Assembly (NCBI RefSeq): GCF_002224645.1
Contig: NZ_CP022121.1
Coordinates: forward strand, 496,001-560,000
Reading direction: 5' to 3'
DNA length: 64,000 nt
Source of the DNA: Dehalobacterium formicoaceticum
GTDB lineage: Bacteria > Bacillota > Dehalobacteriia > Dehalobacteriales > Dehalobacteriaceae
Within the stretch, counting starts at the first letter, position 1, and every line of letters begins with the position of its first letter. Shown piece after piece: positions 36,216 to 44,741 of the stretch. The notes under the pieces were generated by a model. That model was not told the DNA's origin, searched no databases, and was given only the letters and a program-made list of their open reading frames with translations. The position numbers and the translations under genes were made by a program.

Positions 36216-36276
36216 TGGCGGAGGCGGTGAGATTCGAACTCACGTGCCGGTTGCCCGACAACCTGATTTCGAGTCG
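36216..36276 (-). tRNA. 3' fragment of tRNA-Ser(CGA): left attachment site of the ICE
   Basis: On the minus strand a 61-nt piece runs from the anticodon loop (CTCGAAA) through the long serine-type variable arm (GTTGTCGGGCAAC) and T arm (GAGTTCGAATCTC) to CCA. The 5' half is absent; sequence right of 36276 is unrelated. A hairpin GAGCCTG...CAGGCTC (36181-36214) with a U-rich tail forms its terminator. A displaced 3' tRNA end is the hallmark of a tyrosine-recombinase integration; the element lies to the right. It is not a functional tRNA. Confidence 0.8.
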
Positions 36277-36557
36277 TTTGTCTTATGCACACTATGGTGG
36301 AAATTAGAAGAAGATAAAAGCACATGGAAGTATCTACAAACCCACTAATTTCAGCGTTTTCTGGACCCGAATACTGAAAGGCCTTGAAAAATCAATAGTT
36401 CGAATCAACTCCGATTTTGGCTGTTTTTTTGGAAAAAGGAGAGAAATTGGAGAGAACAAGAGAGATTTAGGAGAGAACAAAAGGCTTTTCTAACTGTTTT
36501 ATATAGAGCTTCAGGATCACCTGCCGTTGACAATCCAATTAAGGAAAAGGTGATTCT

Positions 36558-37106
36558 ATGAAGAAGAAAAATAGCAGTAAATACGATTACTTGATCAATG
36601 AGTATCCAGCGGTTATTACCAAAGACCAATTCTATCGGATCTGCAATATCAGTAAAAAGACCGCGAAGCACTTATTAGACAACGGACTGGTCCCCTGCGT
36701 CAACAGCGGTAAAAAAACCAGAAAATACAAACTCAAGCTAACTGATGTCATTGTATATCTCGAGGCTCGAGATGTTTCTCCTGAAAACTATACGGCACCA
36801 CTCGGATGGTATAAACGAGGTTCTACCTACAAGGGTCATAAACGTGAACCAAGAGTGTTGACGGAGGAAGAGAGGAATCAGCTTACAAAGTTCTATTCTC
36901 ATCGGATGGCCTATTACCCGGATGTTCTAAACGTCATCGAAGCATCCGAGATCACTGGTTACCATAGAAACTCAGTTGCCAAGTGGTGCACCAAGAAGCA
37001 AGTTCAATGCTTCAATATGGGAAACAAATATCTGATACCAAAACCATGCCTACTCGAATTCATGTTAAGCCCATTCTTTCAGGGTTTGAAATCGAAGATC
37101 GACTAG
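36558..37106 (+). CDS. Helix-turn-helix protein with two excisionase-like domains
   Basis: A 182-residue protein, first gene of the ICE. The N-terminal DNA-binding motif (FYRICNISKKTAKHLLDNGLVP ~25-46) and the C-terminal one (VIEASEITGYHRNSVAKWCTKK ~125-147) are both of MerR/Xis type. It could regulate the element or act as recombination directionality factor. A half-copy remains at 34029-34271. A weak terminator (37140-37160) follows. Confidence 0.7.
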   Translation: MKKKNSSKYDYLINEYPAVITKDQFYRICNISKKTAKHLLDNGLVPCVNSGKKTRKYKLKLTDVIVYLEARDVSPENYTAPLGWYKRGSTYKGHKREPRVLTEEERNQLTKFYSHRMAYYPDVLNVIEASEITGYHRNSVAKWCTKKQVQCFNMGNKYLIPKPCLLEFMLSPFFQGLKSKID

Positions 37107-37139
37107 GAAATATGGAATTGAATCATCAACTAAGATAGG

Positions 37140-37160
37140 ACCGTCACAAAACGTGGCGGT
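37140..37160 (+). terminator. Short terminator after the HTH gene
   Basis: ACCGTCAC and GTGGCGGT form an 8-bp stem with one mismatch, followed by TTTATTTT. Confidence 0.5.
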
Positions 37161-37190
37161 TTTATTTTGCCAAAATTTAAGGAGGTCGCC

Positions 37191-37532
37191 ATGAAAGAAA
37201 CCTTTAATCAACGTTACAAGCAAGTCTGCCAATTGGCGGAGCAGCAAGGCGAAGCCTTTGCCGAAGTTGTATCTGAATCCTTCGATGATCTGGATAGCCT
37301 GGGCGAATTCGTCGATACCCTGTTCTACATGCATTCCATCACGGATGATGAGCAATTCGCTGTTTTTCTCGGAATAATGTACGAGATCATGGGCATGCAG
37401 ATGCCTGAAGAAATCGACTGCCACATTGTCATGGAGCAGAGGCTAAGCATTTTCTACAGTTGCTTCCTGACTTCATTCCTGACAGGAGTTTTTGATCGGG
37501 TCGGAGGTGATTTCTCTTGCCCTGCAATGTGA
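37191..37532 (+). CDS. Conserved ICE protein of unknown function
   Basis: A 113-residue acidic protein starting MKETFNQRYKQV behind AAGGAGG. The middle (DSLGEFVDTLFYMHSITDDEQFAVFLGIMYEIMG) is predicted helical. I do not recognise a named family. It overlaps the parA start by 16 bp, so it belongs to the partition operon. Confidence 0.6.
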   Translation: MKETFNQRYKQVCQLAEQQGEAFAEVVSESFDDLDSLGEFVDTLFYMHSITDDEQFAVFLGIMYEIMGMQMPEEIDCHIVMEQRLSIFYSCFLTSFLTGVFDRVGGDFSCPAM

Positions 37533-38338
37533 TTGCCATCGCCAATCAGAAGGGCGGAGTCGGCAAGACCACCACCTGCACCAATCTGGGCATTGGATTG
37601 GCCTCCGAAGGCAAGAAGGTTTTGCTTGTGGATTGCGATCCCCAGGGCAGCCTGACGATCAGCTTGGGTAACTCTCAGCCGGATCAACTACCAGTGTCAC
37701 TGTCCTCTGTTCTAGGTAAGACCATGAATGAAACCGCGCTTTCTCCCCAGGAAGGCATCCTGCATCATCCTGAAGGTGTGGATCTGATGCCCGCCAACAT
37801 TGAATTGTCTGGACTTGAGGTCTCGTTGGTCAATGTGATGAGTCGGGAAAAGATCCTGAAAGAGTATCTTGACGGAATCAAATCTGGCTACGACTACATC
37901 CTGCTTGACTGTATGCCTTCTCTTGGCATGCTGACGGTCAATACTCTGGCTGCTGCAGACAGTGTCCTCATTCCTGTCCAGGCCCAGTATTTGTCCGCAA
38001 AAGGGCTGGAGCTGCTGCTTCAAACCGTCAATAAAGTCCGCAAGCAAATCAATCCCAAACTGAAGATCGATGGCATTCTGCTGACTATGGTTGATAACCG
38101 GACCAATGACGCCAGGGAAATAAGTAGCCTTTTGCGGGAGACCTATGGAACCAAGCTGAAGGTGTTCGACTCGTCCATCCCCCACTCCGTGAGGGCGGCA
38201 GAAACTGCTTCCTATGGGAAAAGCATCTTTGCCCATGATCCCAAGGGTAAAGTAGCAGAAGCCTACAGAAATCTGACGAAGGAGGTGATGAAGCTTGAAA
38301 CCCAGCGGCAGAAATCTAAATCTGACCTCATACGATGA
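37517..38338 (+). CDS. parA: ParA-family partition ATPase
   Basis: A 273-residue Walker-type ATPase (deviant Walker A KGGVGKTT at ~11-18, CDPQGSLT ~42, Walker B-like LLDCMPSLG ~131). It starts at a TTG with GGAGGTGA well placed; no better ATG exists. Such proteins segregate plasmids or the circular form of ICEs. parB follows with an overlap. Confidence 0.92.
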   Translation: MPCNVIAIANQKGGVGKTTTCTNLGIGLASEGKKVLLVDCDPQGSLTISLGNSQPDQLPVSLSSVLGKTMNETALSPQEGILHHPEGVDLMPANIELSGLEVSLVNVMSREKILKEYLDGIKSGYDYILLDCMPSLGMLTVNTLAAADSVLIPVQAQYLSAKGLELLLQTVNKVRKQINPKLKIDGILLTMVDNRTNDAREISSLLRETYGTKLKVFDSSIPHSVRAAETASYGKSIFAHDPKGKVAEAYRNLTKEVMKLETQRQKSKSDLIR

Positions 38339-39233
38339 GATCTTTCAGACTGAAGAAGCAAGGATCGAAGCCACACAGGAAAAGGTCATCGACATTCCTC
38401 TTACACAGCTGCATCCATTCAAGAATCACCCCTTCAAGGTGACAGATGACGAATCAATGCTGGAGACCGCTGAGAGCATCACCAAGCACGGCGTCCTGGT
38501 ACCGGTCATCGCCCGTCCCCGTGAAGAAGGTGGATATGAGTTGATCTCCGGCCACCGTCGCAAGCGTGCCAGTGAGTTGGCCGGTAAGGAAACTCTTCCT
38601 TGCATCGTCCGCAATCTCGACGATGATGCTGCCACCATCATCATGGTTGACAGCAATATTCAACGTGAGAATATCCTGCCTAGTGAACGCGCCTTCGCTT
38701 ATAAATTGAAGCTGGAAGCTCTTGATAGGCAGCTTGGTCGACCGCCAAAAGAAAATGTGGGACAAGTTGTCCCTACTTATTCAGGCAAGCGTTCCACTGA
38801 AATTATTGGTGATCAAACCGGCGAAAGCTATAAGCAAGTCCAACGCTTTATCCGCCTGACAGAACTAGTCCCTGAGCTGCTCGATATGGTCGATGCTAAA
38901 AAAATCGCCTTCAATCCAGCGGTTGAACTTTCCTATCTCATGCCCCATGAACAGGTCCAGCTGATGGAAGCCATGGACATGGAGCAGGCTACACCTTCCC
39001 TGTCACAGGCTCAGCGTTTGAAAAAGTACAGCCAAGACGGCAAGCTGACCTTTGATGTTATGACCGCAATCATGTCGGAGGACAAAAAAGGTGAACTGGA
39101 CAAGGTGACGCTCACCGGTGAGAAGCTCAAAAAGTATTTTCCAAAATCCTATACACCCCAGCAGATGGAGGAAACCATCATCAAACTGCTGGAAGGCTGG
39201 TCGCGGAAGCGTCAGCAATCACAGGAACGGTAA
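38295..39233 (+). CDS. parB: ParB-family partition protein
   Basis: A 312-residue protein. It carries the ParB N-terminal nuclease/CTPase fold (LTQLHPFKNHPF, then LVPVIARPREEGGYELISGHRRKRAS ~68-93 and MVDSNIQRENILPSERAFAY ~116-135) and a helix-turn-helix (STEIIGDQTGESYKQVQRFIRL ~170-191). Start TTG behind GGAGGTGATG, the same arrangement as parA, within the parA 3' end. A terminator follows. Confidence 0.92.
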   Translation: MKPSGRNLNLTSYDEIFQTEEARIEATQEKVIDIPLTQLHPFKNHPFKVTDDESMLETAESITKHGVLVPVIARPREEGGYELISGHRRKRASELAGKETLPCIVRNLDDDAATIIMVDSNIQRENILPSERAFAYKLKLEALDRQLGRPPKENVGQVVPTYSGKRSTEIIGDQTGESYKQVQRFIRLTELVPELLDMVDAKKIAFNPAVELSYLMPHEQVQLMEAMDMEQATPSLSQAQRLKKYSQDGKLTFDVMTAIMSEDKKGELDKVTLTGEKLKKYFPKSYTPQQMEETIIKLLEGWSRKRQQSQER

Positions 39234-39243
39234 TTCCCCTCCG

Positions 39244-39266
39244 AAGTGCTTCAATACGAAGCGCTT
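39244..39266 (+). terminator. Rho-independent terminator after parB
   Basis: AAGTGCTTC pairs with GAAGCGCTT (one G-U) over AATAC, then TTTTTT. Confidence 0.75.
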
Positions 39267-39299
39267 TTTTTATTCAACCGGTCGAAGGGAGGGATGCAG

Positions 39300-40235
39300 A
39301 TGGCTGTATTTCGAGTTGAGAAAACAAGGGATTACACCGTTATGGCGAATCATCATCTGAAAAACAAGGATCTGTCGCTTAAGTCCAAAGGTCTTCTATC
39401 TCAGATGCTGTCACTCCCGGAAGACTGGGATTACACCCTCAAGGGGCTTTCCATGATCAACCGGGAGAGCATCGATGCCATTCGGGAAGCGGTCCGTGAA
39501 CTGGAACGAGCAGGATACATCGTTAGGACAAGGGAAAGAAATGAGTTTGGTCACCTTAAGGGTACGGACTACACGATTTATGAAAAGCCTCATCTGGTAG
39601 TAGATCCTTCAGAAATCAAAGAACCACTGTCGGGTAATCCTGTATTGGATAAACCTATGTTGGAAAATCCAATCTTGGATAATCCAGTGTTGGAGAAACC
39701 TACGTTGGGAAATCCAACGCAATTAAATACTAAGAAAACAAATACAGATTCATTAATGACTAAGGGATTAAGTAAACATCCATCAATCCCTGATCCATCA
39801 AGAGAAGCCAAGATCGAGAAAGATGAGATGAGATTGGATGCTCATTCCATCAAGGAGGCCATCCAGGAGAAAATCGAATACAAGTTTATTGTTCAGCGTT
39901 ATGACAAGGATCGTCTGGATGAAATCGTGGACCTGATGGTGGAGACCCTCTGTTCCAAGCGAGAATACATCACCGTTGCCGGGGATGATTATCCGGCATC
40001 ACTGGTCCAAGAACGGCTGCAGCGCATCGACAGCACCCACATCGAATATGTCTTTGAGTGCCTCGATAAAAACACCACCTTCATCCGGAACATCAAGAAA
40101 TATCTGCTCACAACACTTTTCAATGCCCCATCTACCATCGACAGCTATTACACCGCACTGGTGAAACATGATCTTTACGGGGCAGGTTCCCGCTTTTATG
40201 AGGATCTTGGGAGCCTTATTAAGCCCAGCAAGTAA
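39300..40235 (+). CDS. Replication-initiator-like HTH protein (DUF6017-type)
   Basis: A 311-residue protein. Residues ~1-95 form a winged-helix region as in RepA/DnaD-like ICE proteins (MAVFRVEKTRDYTVMANHHL, SLKSKGLLSQMLSLPEDWDYT). A repetitive Pro-rich linker (~113-142) leads to the C-terminal domain (~180-311, DRLDEIVDLMVETL, AGDDYPASLVQERL) seen in DUF6017 proteins of Firmicute ICEs. The ATG at 39300 has GGGAGG. Autonomous replication of the ICE circle is a likely role but not proven. Confidence 0.7.
   Translation: MAVFRVEKTRDYTVMANHHLKNKDLSLKSKGLLSQMLSLPEDWDYTLKGLSMINRESIDAIREAVRELERAGYIVRTRERNEFGHLKGTDYTIYEKPHLVVDPSEIKEPLSGNPVLDKPMLENPILDNPVLEKPTLGNPTQLNTKKTNTDSLMTKGLSKHPSIPDPSREAKIEKDEMRLDAHSIKEAIQEKIEYKFIVQRYDKDRLDEIVDLMVETLCSKREYITVAGDDYPASLVQERLQRIDSTHIEYVFECLDKNTTFIRNIKKYLLTTLFNAPSTIDSYYTALVKHDLYGAGSRFYEDLGSLIKPSK
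39636..39725 (+). repeat. Six tandem 15-bp units encoding an (N/K)-P-x-L-(D/E) pentapeptide
   Basis: Codons spell NPVLD KPMLE NPILD NPVLE and then KPTLG NPTQL, five to six degenerate units in the linker of the initiator-like protein. The unit length is constant at 15 bp. Confidence 0.8.
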
Positions 40236-40357
40236 GAAGGTTTGATTCCCATGCAAGTTTTGTAAATCAAATTAGCACGATAATCAAATCCCAAAGTTTC
40301 ATCCGGCCATAAGAACCTGAATCAAATGTTCATCTTTTCTGAAAGGAGTTACTCAAA

Positions 40358-40711
40358 ATGAAAAGACCTCTCGCCTATATCACGGCTTCCTGGGGCGTTG
40401 ATCCAACTGAAAATATGGAGATCGCCGCCAAATACAGCCGGAAAGTATACGACGCTGGTTACAATCCCATCTGTCCGATTCTAATGCTTTCAACCTTCAT
40501 TGATGACGGCATCCCCCAGGAGCATAAGGACAGACAGGATATCGAGCTTGATTACCTCAGACGCTCCAACGTCCTCGTAGTTTGCGGCTCTCGGATCGAC
40601 GAAGCTGTTAAGAATGACATTGCCATTGCTGAACGTTATCGCATCCCGGCAACAACCTTAAGCGGCATCCTGACCGTTAAGAGCCATGGTCAGAAAAACC
40701 CTGCCAGATAA
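40358..40711 (+). CDS. DUF7768-like protein (deoxyribosyltransferase-type fold)
   Basis: A 117-residue protein beginning KRPLAYITASWGVDPTENMEIAAKYSRKVYDAGYNPICP. The layout (SRKVYDAG near 30, HKDRQDIELDYLRRSNVLVVCG near 65-85, IDEAVKNDIAIAE) resembles the nucleoside 2-deoxyribosyltransferase fold of small ICE proteins. A catalytic role is not certain. It has a GAAAGGAG site and stands 120 bp after the previous gene. Confidence 0.65.
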   Translation: MKRPLAYITASWGVDPTENMEIAAKYSRKVYDAGYNPICPILMLSTFIDDGIPQEHKDRQDIELDYLRRSNVLVVCGSRIDEAVKNDIAIAERYRIPATTLSGILTVKSHGQKNPAR

Positions 40712-40799
40712 CAGAAAAATACATTCCTGATTTTGCGCGTAACATTGGGAAAAAGGAATGTTTCGTGCAATTTCAAAAACAGAAAAGGAGAAGAAATCT

Positions 40800-41204
40800 A
40801 TGGACGTATTGATTGTTGAACCTGAAAAGGCGCCGCGAATGGCCAATATCACCGGTGACTTGAACTCTCTGCAGCAGGTTGTCGGCGGTTACATCGAAGC
40901 CGTCTATCCCTATGATGACCCGGTTGCCATTGTCTGTCATGAAGAAGGCAAGCTCATCGGCCTCCCCCTTAACCGAAAGCTTGAGGACTACGACATCATC
41001 GCAGGAACCTTTATCGTCTGCGGTCTGGGCGAAGAGGATTTCGATTCCCTCACACCAGAGCTGGCAGAAAAGTATCGGGAGAAATTTGCAGATCCTGAGA
41101 TCTTCATGAAGATGGGCAGCCGCATCGTCGCTATCCCCATCAAACCCAAGGACGAGCTGCATATGGCCAAACCGAAACAGAAATCTATCGAGCCTGAGCT
41201 TTAA
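40800..41204 (+). CDS. DUF3846-family ICE protein
   Basis: A 134-residue protein with the DUF3846 pattern: LQQVVGGYIEAVYPYDDPVAIVCHEEGKLIGLPLNR, then DIIAGTFIVCG. Found widely in conjugative elements; function unknown. The ATG at 40800 follows AAAAGGAGAAG. Confidence 0.78.
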   Translation: MDVLIVEPEKAPRMANITGDLNSLQQVVGGYIEAVYPYDDPVAIVCHEEGKLIGLPLNRKLEDYDIIAGTFIVCGLGEEDFDSLTPELAEKYREKFADPEIFMKMGSRIVAIPIKPKDELHMAKPKQKSIEPEL

Positions 41205-41313
41205 GCTCATTATTCCATTGGTTTATTCCAGATTGTGAAGCTTCAAGGACTGGTTGTAAGGAGGTATAAGTTCTATTTGGACTATCAAGTGTTGAACGTT
41301 TATGTAGAAATAG

Positions 41314-41333
41314 TCACGATATCGTGATACAAT
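41314..41333 (+). promoter_or_regulatory. Palindromic operator and -10 box of the XRE-SEFIR unit
   Basis: TCACGATATCGTGA is a perfect 14-bp palindrome (41314-41327) immediately followed by a -10-like TACAAT (41328-41333). It lies ~30 bp before the XRE gene; repression by that protein would be expected. The -35 region is weak. Confidence 0.6.
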
Positions 41334-41363
41334 TTTACCAGTAAAGTTAGTTGGAGGAATGAA

Positions 41364-41594
41364 ATGCCTGTAATTTACAACAAATTGTTCAAACTGCTTA
41401 TCGATCGGAGAATGTCTAGTTCTGAGCTAATGAACAAAGCTGGATTCAGCGCAAATATCATCACCAGACTTAAGAAGAACGAGTATGTTTCTATGGAGAG
41501 TATCGAAAAAATATGCAATGCACTCCAAGTTGGTGTTGACGAAATTCTTGATTTTGTCTCAGTTGAATCAGGCGGTCCAAATGAACGTCTTTAG
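41364..41594 (+). CDS. XRE-family (Cro/CI-type) helix-turn-helix regulator
   Basis: A 76-residue one-domain repressor: the helix-turn-helix (MSSSELMNKAGFSANIITRLKKNEYVSMESIEKICNAL, ~17-54) fills most of it. GGAGG precedes the ATG. Its neighbours are a palindromic operator upstream and the SEFIR gene 60 bp downstream, so it is a candidate regulator of that gene. Confidence 0.88.
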   Translation: MPVIYNKLFKLLIDRRMSSSELMNKAGFSANIITRLKKNEYVSMESIEKICNALQVGVDEILDFVSVESGGPNERL

Positions 41595-41654
41595 ATGATA
41601 TTCGTTTGTTTGGATGTCGAATCATAAATTAATATAAATGAGGTGGCGGTCAAC

Positions 41655-42587
41655 ATGGCGGAAAACATTAAGGTTTTTATTTCATATTCTTGGGATAGTG
41701 AAGAGCATAAGCAATGGGTAAAATCATTAACTGATAAACTCATTCAGGATGGAGTTGATGCTTCACTAGATCAGTATGACTTGACTTTAGGTGACCGCCT
41801 TCCTCACTTTATGGAGCAGCGTATTGCGGAATCCAACCATGTATTAATTATCTGTACGCCAAAATATAAAATAAAATCAGATCAACGAGCTGGTGGCGTA
41901 GGCTATGAAGGTCATATTATCTCAGGCGAATTACTCTCATCTAGAAATGAGAGAAAATTTATTCCAGTAATACGTGAAGGTACTCCTTTTACATCTATGC
42001 CAAAATGCCTCGAAGGAAAGTTGGCAATTGATTTAACTGGAGATCGAAATTTCAACGATGATCATAATTATAAGGACTTGATTACGACACTTTATGGAAA
42101 TCGCTCAAAGCCTCCAATGGGAACTAAACCAGCATATATTCCTAATAGTAGCAAACCCGTTTCCCAAGGGTTTGACAGTTCTGAGGATATAAAAATCCTC
42201 GGAATCATTACAGATGAGGTTACAGTTCCAAAAAATGATGGAACCAGAGGTTCTGCACTCTATAAAATTCCATTTAAGTTATCAAAGAAACCAAGCGACA
42301 TATGGAAGAAAATTTTCGTTGCTACTTGGAACATGCCTCCCAGCTTCACTTCGATGCATAGACCCAAAATCGCATCTGTGTTTGGAGATACTGTTTATTT
42401 AGATGGCACCACAATTGAAGAGGTAAGAGATTATCATCGAAAAACTCTATTGCTTTGTGTCGAAGAAGCAAATAAAAAGGAAAAACTAATTTTAGCTGAG
42501 GAAGAGCGCCGCCGTAAGAGACAAGAAGAATTTGAAAAAACTCAAAGCCAAAAAATAAATGATGTAATTAAAGACATCGAATTTTGA
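41655..42587 (+). CDS. SEFIR (TIR-like) domain protein, candidate defence effector
   Basis: A 310-residue protein. The N-terminal ~140 residues match the SEFIR domain of the TIR superfamily (VFISYSWDSEEHKQWVKSLTDKL; DASLDQYDLTLGDRLPHFMEQRI; HVLIICTPKYKIK; GVGYEGHIIS; FIPVIREG). Bacterial SEFIR proteins include single-gene anti-phage effectors that deplete NAD. Residues ~175-270 form an unrecognised domain, followed by a charged coiled-coil (EEERRRKRQEEFEK). The DNA is clearly more A/T-rich than the neighbouring ICE genes, consistent with separate acquisition. ATG at 41655 behind GAGGTGG. A strong terminator follows. Confidence 0.85.
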   Translation: MAENIKVFISYSWDSEEHKQWVKSLTDKLIQDGVDASLDQYDLTLGDRLPHFMEQRIAESNHVLIICTPKYKIKSDQRAGGVGYEGHIISGELLSSRNERKFIPVIREGTPFTSMPKCLEGKLAIDLTGDRNFNDDHNYKDLITTLYGNRSKPPMGTKPAYIPNSSKPVSQGFDSSEDIKILGIITDEVTVPKNDGTRGSALYKIPFKLSKKPSDIWKKIFVATWNMPPSFTSMHRPKIASVFGDTVYLDGTTIEEVRDYHRKTLLLCVEEANKKEKLILAEEERRRKRQEEFEKTQSQKINDVIKDIEF

Positions 42588-42649
42588 TAACATGCAGTTG
42601 CTTTAAATACTAAATTTCCAAATGCAGTTTTGAAAAGTATTGATTCTTG

Positions 42650-42669
42650 GACCGATTGAAAAATCGGTC
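42650..42669 (+). terminator. Rho-independent terminator closing the XRE-SEFIR unit
   Basis: GACCGATT pairs with AATCGGTC over a 4-nt loop, then TTTTTTCTTTT. Confidence 0.9.
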
Positions 42670-42719
42670 TTTTTTCTTTTTAATCATCGCAACAAAATTT
42701 TTTGAAGGAGGAATTTTTC

Positions 42720-43049
42720 ATGCAGGAAGAAGTGGAAAACAGGACCGTCGCCCTGGCCGTCAGTACCACCCGAATGACCGGACGTGTTCTGAAGACTGCA
42801 CTCATCAAGCTATTGGCTGAGATGAAGAAGAGTCGGGACAGTCCGCCGCAGATTCCCCATGGCAAGCAGACCGTTAAGGAGCTCATCGGTCAGAATGCCG
42901 GAGTCTCCAACATTGAGATCACGGATAAAAACATCAAGTCCTTTGAGCAGGTCGCTAGAAAATACGGCGTGGACTATGCCCTCAAGAAGGACACCACCGG
43001 AGAGAAACCCAAATATCTGGTCTTCTTCAAGGCCCGGGACGCTGATGCC
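42720..43049 (+). pseudogene. PcfB-family (DUF3801) conjugation protein, 5' part, interrupted by IS21 copy B
   Basis: The first 110 codons of a PcfB-like protein (MQEEVENRTVALAVSTTRMTGRVLKTAL..., then TGEKPKYLVFFKARDADA). PcfB proteins pair with the VirD4-type coupling protein at the donor membrane. The frame is cut at 43049 by the IS. Removing the IS and one duplication copy restores a 159-residue frame. GAAGGAGG precedes the ATG. Confidence 0.85.
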
Positions 43050-43151
43050 TGTCTATGGTAATCTAATAGTAGGCCACCGTAGTCATTGAAAAACCGGCCA
43101 CAATAGATTAACCTACTTGAGAGGAAATTCAACAGGTAGGGGCTGGGAGAG

Positions 43152-44741
43152 ATGATCACAATGAACATCAAGCAACAAATTTTAATGATGCATATTCATG
43201 AAGGGAAATCGCGCCGGGAAATTGCGAAAATAACAGGGATCAATCGGGACACCGTAGGAAAGTACATTGGACAATATGAGGAAGGGAGACAGCAATTATT
43301 GTCGAGCGGGTCGGCAGATATCCAGGCACTAGTCGACACCCTCACTTCTGCCCCCAAGTATACTGTGGGCATTCGACCCAAAAGAAAAATGACTGACGAG
43401 GTTGTGAACAGGATCCAGTTCTATCTTGACGAGAATGAAACTAAGCGAAATCAGGGGCGGCACAAGCAGCAAAAAAAAGCCATTGATATCTTTGAAGCAC
43501 TGGAAGCCGAGGGTACTCAACTAAGTTACAGTACCGTTCTTCGAACCATTAGAAGCTTGGAACGGAAACCAAAGGAAGCGTTTATTAAGGCTCTGTATGA
43601 ACTTGGAGACATTTGCGAATTTGATTGGGGTGAGGTTAAACTAAAAATTAATGGAAAATTTCAAGTTTTTCAGATGGCCGTATTCACAACGGCTTACGGG
43701 AACTATCGCTTTGCTTATCTGTTCACCAAACAAACAACAGAGTGTTTTCAGGAAGCACACGCCCTGTTTTTCCAGCATATCGGCCAAGTGTATCGTACCA
43801 TGGTGTACGATAACATGAAAGTCGCGGTGAAAAGGTTTATTGGAACGGAGAAGGAGCCGACGCAAGGATTGCTTCAATTGTCGCTCTACTATGGTTTTCA
43901 GTATCGGTTTTGCAATATTCGCAAGGGCAACGAAAAAGGTCATGTGGAGCGAAGCGTCGAGGTCGTTCGCCGAAAAGCCTTCGCTTTTCGGGACGAATTT
44001 GAATCCCTGGAGGAGGCAAATCAATATTTGCAGGATGTGTGCACTAAGCGTAATCGTAAGTCCCATGATGAGTACAACGGCCAGACGGCGGAGGAACGAT
44101 TGGAAGAAGAGCGCCCCGCATTGCTGCCCACCCTTCCACCATTTGATGCAGCTCGCGTGATTTATGGACGGGTGAACAAATATTCCACCATCATCGTTGA
44201 TCAGAATCGTTACTCAGTACCGGATCATTTGGTAGGTGAATCGATCATGATTAAAGCATATGCGACCCGGGTGCGATGCTTCCATCAGGAATCCTTGGTA
44301 GCGGAGCATGTGCGATTAACCGGCAACCACGAGTGGCGGCTTGATCTGAATCATTATTTGGATACGCTAAGGAAAAAACCTGGTGCATTTGCCGGTAGTG
44401 CGGCATGGCAGCAGGCTCCTAAAAGGATAAAAGAAATATACGAAACATATTATACCAAACAAGACAAGGAATTTATACAGCTATTGCAATATATTCGAGA
44501 CGATGTCCCATTTGCGGAAGTCGAGCAAGCTATTCGGGAGCTGGAGAAAATTCATCCGGCTCAAGTGACTACGGATAAAATTAAAGTGCTTTGTGCTAGG
44601 AATCGTGACGCGATGCCTGTTGTTCAACCAAATCTCTCGAAAACGGGAAAAGAGATTGTAGAGCGGTCAGCACAGCAGCTTCGCATGTACGATGACATGT
44701 TTGATACCCATACACCAAAAGCAAAGGAGGACGTTGCATGA
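43152..44741 (+). CDS. istA: IS21 transposase IstA (copy B)
   Basis: Identical in protein sequence to the copy A transposase: 529 residues, HTH at the N-terminus and rve-type DDE core. Reads in the same direction as the conjugation genes it interrupts, so it may also influence their transcription. Confidence 0.95.
   Translation: MITMNIKQQILMMHIHEGKSRREIAKITGINRDTVGKYIGQYEEGRQQLLSSGSADIQALVDTLTSAPKYTVGIRPKRKMTDEVVNRIQFYLDENETKRNQGRHKQQKKAIDIFEALEAEGTQLSYSTVLRTIRSLERKPKEAFIKALYELGDICEFDWGEVKLKINGKFQVFQMAVFTTAYGNYRFAYLFTKQTTECFQEAHALFFQHIGQVYRTMVYDNMKVAVKRFIGTEKEPTQGLLQLSLYYGFQYRFCNIRKGNEKGHVERSVEVVRRKAFAFRDEFESLEEANQYLQDVCTKRNRKSHDEYNGQTAEERLEEERPALLPTLPPFDAARVIYGRVNKYSTIIVDQNRYSVPDHLVGESIMIKAYATRVRCFHQESLVAEHVRLTGNHEWRLDLNHYLDTLRKKPGAFAGSAAWQQAPKRIKEIYETYYTKQDKEFIQLLQYIRDDVPFAEVEQAIRELEKIHPAQVTTDKIKVLCARNRDAMPVVQPNLSKTGKEIVERSAQQLRMYDDMFDTHTPKAKEDVA

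Noticed and set aside
39636-39725. CRISPR-like regular repeats
   Set aside because: The 15-bp units have no spacers and lie in a coding frame. I saw no CRISPR array anywhere in the window.
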